This document shows, in pieces, positions 3,103 to 5,975 of a stretch of DNA of 5,975 nt. The DNA lies in contig CAIQCM010000140.1 of NCBI GenBank assembly GCA_903870305.1, positions 1 through 5,975 of the forward strand. Reading direction: 5' to 3'. Within the stretch, counting starts at the first letter, position 1, and every line of letters begins with the position of its first letter. The translations under genes were made by a program, and so were the position numbers. This DNA comes from an uncultured bacterium (GTDB taxonomy: Bacteria; Patescibacteriota; Patescibacteriia; CAIQCM01). The notes under the pieces are model-generated. The model had not been told where the DNA came from. It saw only the letters and a list, made by a program, of their open reading frames with translations, and made no database searches.

Positions 3103-5874
3103 TTTCAAAAGTTTGGCGATCTCTACCCCCAGTCCGCGCTTAACTTCAAAAACCAATTCGTCGTGGACTTGCAAAAGCATTTTAACGTCGGCGTCTGACT
3201 GCAGTCCCCAGCGTTCGGCGACGAACTTGTGCAGTTCGATCATCGCGAGCTTGATCGCGTCGGCGTTGGTCCCTTGGATGGGCGCGTTCACGGCCATGCG
3301 TTCGCCGGCGGCGCGGAGGTAGGGGATCTGCGATTTTAATTCCGGCAAATAGCGGCGGCGACCAAACAATGTTTCGATGTATCCTTGGGAGTAGGCGAGC
3401 GCTTTGGTGTTTTCCAAGTATTCGCCGACCTTGGCAAAGGTCAGGAAATATTTATCAATGAAAGCGCGCGCCTCGTCGCGGCTGATGCCGGCGCTCTCCG
3501 AAAGCGCGTTCGCGCCTATGCCGTAGGCAACACCAAAGTTAATCGCTTTGGCCGCCGAGCGCTGCGTCTTAGTGACCTTGTCGATGGGGATTCCCCATAC
3601 TTCGCTCGCGGTGCGCGTATGAATGTCTTGCCCTTCTTTAAACGCTTCGCAGAGCGCCGGGTCTTCGGACAGGTGTGCGAGAATGCGCAATTCAATTTGC
3701 GAATAATCGGCCACGACCAACTCGCGTCCCGGCGGGGCGATAAAGGCCTTTCTAATTTCGCGGCCAAGCTCGGTTCTAATAGGAATGTTCTGCAAGTTCG
3801 GATCTGACGAAGAAAGCCGTCCGGTCGCGGCTACGGTTTGGTTAAAGGTCGTGTGCACGCGGCCGGTATCGTGCCGCACGAGTTTGGGCAAAGCGTCGAC
3901 ATAGGTGGACACGAGTTTCGATAATTCTCGATGCTCCAAAATAAGCGGCACAATGGGGTGGGCGTCTTTCAGTTTTTCCAGCTCATCGGCCGAGGTTGAA
4001 TAGCGCGAGCCGCCGGCGGTCTTCCTGACGCGCGCGTTCTCTTGTATCTTCAGCTTTTCGAAAAGCACCTCGGCGAGCTGTTTCGGCGAGCTGACGTTAA
4101 CCTCGTCGCCAGCATATTTTTTTATCTCAATTTCGAGCTCATTGATCCGCGCCGTCAGTTTGACGCTCAGCTTTTCCAAAAACTTCGAATCCAATTCAAT
4201 CCCATGCCGTTCCATGCCCGCAAGCACCGGCGCAAGCGGCAATTCAAACTTGTCGAGGATATGCGCGAGGTTCTCTTTCTTTAGCGCGGCTTCGAGCTTT
4301 GGAGCGAGGTCCCAAACCGCTTGTGCCTCGGCGGCATCGCGCGAATAACTGTCGGAGGGCATCGGCAGCAGCGAGGCCTGTACCTTCGGCAGTTCGCGCG
4401 CCAATTCAGAAAACGTCAGCGCCTCAATATCATGACTGCGCGTGCCCGGATTTAAAACATAAGAGGCAAGCATCGTATCAAAAACAATACCCGCTACCGG
4501 AAGCGACAGCGTGCCGAAGATCTCAATATCGGCCTTGGCGTTATGGCAGATCTTTTTCGTCTCGTCAGACGCCAGCCAGCTTTCCAGTTTTTGCAAATTC
4601 TTTTTGCTCGCCGGCACGACATAAACCGCATCGGCCCAAGATAGCGTGATCGTGTCGAGTTTTCCGTCCAAGAAGTGTCCGGTGAAAAAAGTTCTGATCG
4701 CAACTTTTTCTTGTTCTTTTAAATCTTTGACCAACAAGGACATTTCCTCGTCGGTTTCAATGACAATAAAATCTTTCTTTGCACTCTTAGTATTTTTTGT
4801 CATTCCCGCGGTCAATATGGGAAAGGCATGCCCCGGACCGCGATCCGGGGCGGGAATCCAATCTCGCTTGGTCGTCCGGCCGCCCGATGTTGATTGGACC
4901 CCCGATGTGCGCTCGGGGGTGACAGAAGAAGCAGAGGCAACCGAACCGACGACGGCCGCCGCTCGCGGAAAAACTTCCACCACTCGCGGCAGCAAACTTT
5001 TAAAATCCAATTCCGCAAGCGCCGCAATAAGCGCGAGGTGGTCCGGTTCGACCAAATGCGCCGCCTCAAGATCAAACTCAACCGGCACATCATGCACCAG
5101 CGCGACCAGCTCCTTGGCCTTAAGCGCGTCTTTTTTAAATTCGACCAAATTCTCTTTTTGCTTTTTCGGAATTTTTTCCACTTGCGGCGTTTCATTCTCG
5201 ATCTGCTTATATAAATTTTCAAGCGTGCCAAACTCGCCAAGCAATTTCGCCGCGCCGACCTCACCGATCCCGCGCACGCCGGGAATATTGTCGGAAGGGT
5301 CTCCGCGCAGCGCCTTGTAGTCGATCATCTGCTCTGGCGTCAAACTAAAGCGTGCGGTGACCGCCGCCGGATCGTACATTAATGTATCTTTGATCCCTTT
5401 CCCCGGCGTTAAAACAAAGGTCGTATCATCGATCAATTGAAACGTATCTTTGTCGCCGGTCAAAATGACGCGCGTCAAATTTTTACAGCTCTTGGTCTTG
5501 TCACACAGCGTGGCAATGATGTCGTCGGCCTCATATCCGGACTTGGAAAGCGTCGGTATCTTCAAAACCTTAAGCAAGTCCTCGACAATAGGAATTTGCT
5601 CGTAAAGATCGTCCGGCTTTTTCTCGCGCTGCGCCTTATACGCCTCAAAGGCCTTATGCCGAAAGGTTGGCTCCTTGCGGTCAAAGGCCACGGCGACATA
5701 TTCCGGATGCGTATCCTTGATCGCCTTAAGCAGAATGGAAACAAACCCATAGACCGCATTCACCACCCGGCCGTCCTTGGTTTGCAAGGGCGGCACGGCA
5801 TGAAAAGCGCGGTGCAGCAGCGCCAGCGCATCGACAATGAGAAAAACCTCGGTTTTTGAATGTTTCCCAGGCAT
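2986..5874 (-). CDS. polA: DNA polymerase I (5' nuclease + degenerate 3'-5' exonuclease + polymerase)
   Basis: Full-length family A polymerase, 962 aa, for Okazaki-fragment processing and repair gap filling. The 5' nuclease (about 10-270) keeps its metal ligands: D15, FD of AFDRKEPTF, EADD, TGDKD and GDPSDNIPGVRGIG. The 3'-5' exonuclease-like domain (about 365-560) has lost its motif I carboxylates: where E. coli has D355-T-E357 this has R394-T-F396. The motif II Asp remains (HNAKAD), and the motif III YxxxD is disturbed (YSRDA), so proofreading is probably absent. The polymerase domain is intact: YSTSADELEKL, TGRLSSSDPNLQNIPIR, motif A D723YSQIELR, O-helix R772/K776/F780/Y784, and motif C VHD905E906. 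D723 to K776 spacing equals E. coli D705 to K758. Phe at 780 predicts normal dNTP/ddNTP discrimination. Codons about 318-359 are a repeat-derived insertion; without it the length is ordinary. An AGGA ribosome site lies 7 nt before ATG 5874. Confidence 0.98.
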   Translation of the reverse strand: MPGKHSKTEVFLIVDALALLHRAFHAVPPLQTKDGRVVNAVYGFVSILLKAIKDTHPEYVAVAFDRKEPTFRHKAFEAYKAQREKKPDDLYEQIPIVEDLLKVLKIPTLSKSGYEADDIIATLCDKTKSCKNLTRVILTGDKDTFQLIDDTTFVLTPGKGIKDTLMYDPAAVTARFSLTPEQMIDYKALRGDPSDNIPGVRGIGEVGAAKLLGEFGTLENLYKQIENETPQVEKIPKKQKENLVEFKKDALKAKELVALVHDVPVEFDLEAAHLVEPDHLALIAALAELDFKSLLPRVVEVFPRAAAVVGSVASASSVTPERTSGVQSTSGGRTTKRDWIPAPDRGPGHAFPILTAGMTKNTKSAKKDFIVIETDEEMSLLVKDLKEQEKVAIRTFFTGHFLDGKLDTITLSWADAVYVVPASKKNLQKLESWLASDETKKICHNAKADIEIFGTLSLPVAGIVFDTMLASYVLNPGTRSHDIEALTFSELARELPKVQASLLPMPSDSYSRDAAEAQAVWDLAPKLEAALKKENLAHILDKFELPLAPVLAGMERHGIELDSKFLEKLSVKLTARINELEIEIKKYAGDEVNVSSPKQLAEVLFEKLKIQENARVRKTAGGSRYSTSADELEKLKDAHPIVPLILEHRELSKLVSTYVDALPKLVRHDTGRVHTTFNQTVAATGRLSSSDPNLQNIPIRTELGREIRKAFIAPPGRELVVADYSQIELRILAHLSEDPALCEAFKEGQDIHTRTASEVWGIPIDKVTKTQRSAAKAINFGVAYGIGANALSESAGISRDEARAFIDKYFLTFAKVGEYLENTKALAYSQGYIETLFGRRRYLPELKSQIPYLRAAGERMAVNAPIQGTNADAIKLAMIELHKFVAERWGLQSDADVKMLLQVHDELVFEVKRGLGVEIAKLLKEKMTDAIKLRVPVKVDVRVGRSWGELENVEEEHDGPNI
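4799..4924. repeat. Composite palindromic repeat inserted in frame in polA
   Basis: Two inverted repeat units face each other. The left unit (4799-4860) begins GTCATTCCCGC and ends GCGGGAATCCA: ATTCCCGC (4802-4809) pairs with GCGGGAAT (4850-4857), and an inner hairpin pairs CCCCGGA (4831-4837) with TCCGGGG (4844-4850, sharing one G with the outer arm). The right unit (4892-4924) begins GATTGGACCCCCGA and ends TCGGGGGTGACA, with ACCCCCGA (4898-4905) pairing TCGGGGGT (4913-4920). The inner ends CCAATC (4858-4863) and GATTGG (4892-4897) are also inverted, so the whole has TGTCA...TGACA termini. It supplies PolA residues about 318-359 (VTPERTSG... to ...AGMTKN), a Gly/Pro/Arg-rich stretch with no stop in this frame. 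The GTCATTCCCGC/GCGGGAATCCA pattern is a familiar dispersed intergenic repeat type in several bacterial groups. Confidence 0.85.
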
Positions 5875-5899
5875 GGTTAAATCCTACAGTATCTTAACC
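5875..5899 (-). promoter_or_regulatory. polA leader: inverted repeat around the ribosome site
   Basis: GGTTAA (5875-5880) and TTAACC (5894-5899) can pair in the leader RNA, placing the AGGA ribosome site (5882-5885) in the 13-nt loop. The stem abuts the ATG. On the minus strand TAAGAT (5896-5891) is a weak -10-like match, so the same bases may be promoter instead; no good -35 is seen in the repeat upstream. Confidence 0.35.
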
Positions 5900-5940
5900 G
5901 TCATTGCGAGGAGTGAGCCGCGCGAGCGACGCGGCAATCC
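5900..5940. repeat. Dispersed GTCATTGCGAGG...GGCAATCC-type palindromic repeat
   Basis: The sequence opens with GTCATTGCGAGGAGTGAGC and closes with GCGACGCGGCAATCC; ATTGC (5903-5907) and GCAAT (5934-5938) form the outer arms, with CGCG-rich inner arms. It matches by recall the widespread GTCATTGCGAGGAGCGAAGCGACGAAGCAATC type of intergenic repeat. A second inverted pair, GAATATC (5946-5952) and GATATTC (5964-5970), follows and may be part of the same element or of a neighbour beyond the window. No gene is visible in 5900-5975. Confidence 0.75.
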
Positions 5941-5975
5941 TGTGGGAATATCACCATAGTTGCGATATTCACGAG

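Noticed and set aside
4799..4924. Insertion in polA as an intein or a frameshifted region
   Set aside because: It is only about 42 codons, lacks intein splice residues, stays in frame and consists of palindromic repeat units.
4646..5320. 224-aa plus-strand frame antisense to polA
   Set aside because: It is the complement of well-conserved PolA codons, has no family motif of its own, and the serine-rich composition is typical of a shadow frame.

Overview
This window reads as a chromosomal stretch from a bacterium whose genes here all lie on the minus strand. Each gene has its own Shine-Dalgarno sequence, and four of the five complete or partial genes are followed by a visible intrinsic terminator or lie beyond the window edge. 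The DNA polymerase I has an N-terminal signature (HRAFHAVPPL...VNAVYGF...TFRHKAF) that I associate with Patescibacteria/CPR-type PolA. Short monocistronic hypothetical genes between strong hairpin terminators would also fit that group. The dispersed GTCATTCCCGC / GTCATTGCGAGG repeats and the Gly/Thr-rich lipoprotein also occur in other lineages (for example deltaproteobacteria-like groups), so the assignment is tentative. TGA appears as a normal stop, which argues against the UGA-recoding candidate phyla.

Layout in coordinate order (transcription runs right to left). 1-526: N-terminal 175 codons of a HAD-superfamily hydrolase, cut by the window edge. 601-637: terminator of the next gene. 662-1396: predicted lipoprotein with a Gly-Thr-Gly minisatellite. 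1489-1519: terminator. 1554-1928: 124-aa basic hypothetical protein with a sigma70-like promoter. 1984-2163: no gene; it holds a long hairpin. 2164-2289: orphan duplicate of the polA 3' end. 2351-2377: terminator. 2397-2816: 139-aa hypothetical protein with its own promoter. 2940-2966: polA terminator. 2986-5874: full-length polA. 5875-5975: polA leader carrying a dispersed palindromic repeat.

Two features stand out. First, polA carries an in-frame insertion of a composite palindromic repeat (codons about 318-359), exactly in the linker between the 5' nuclease and the degenerate 3'-5' exonuclease domain. Second, the last 42 codons of polA (including the stop) are present again 822 bp away. 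Over the 37 codons of the shared body the copies differ at seven codons, all synonymous, so the copy looks like the end of a once-functional divergent polA rather than a freshly decayed duplicate. The 822-bp offset segment between the two copies is essentially one promoter-gene-terminator unit (the 139-aa gene), so polA's 3' end may have been an insertion or recombination point.

Functionally the genes are not an obvious pathway: a replication/repair polymerase, a phosphatase-like HAD enzyme, a surface lipoprotein and two unknown small proteins. No CRISPR array, transposase, integrase, tRNA or rRNA was seen.
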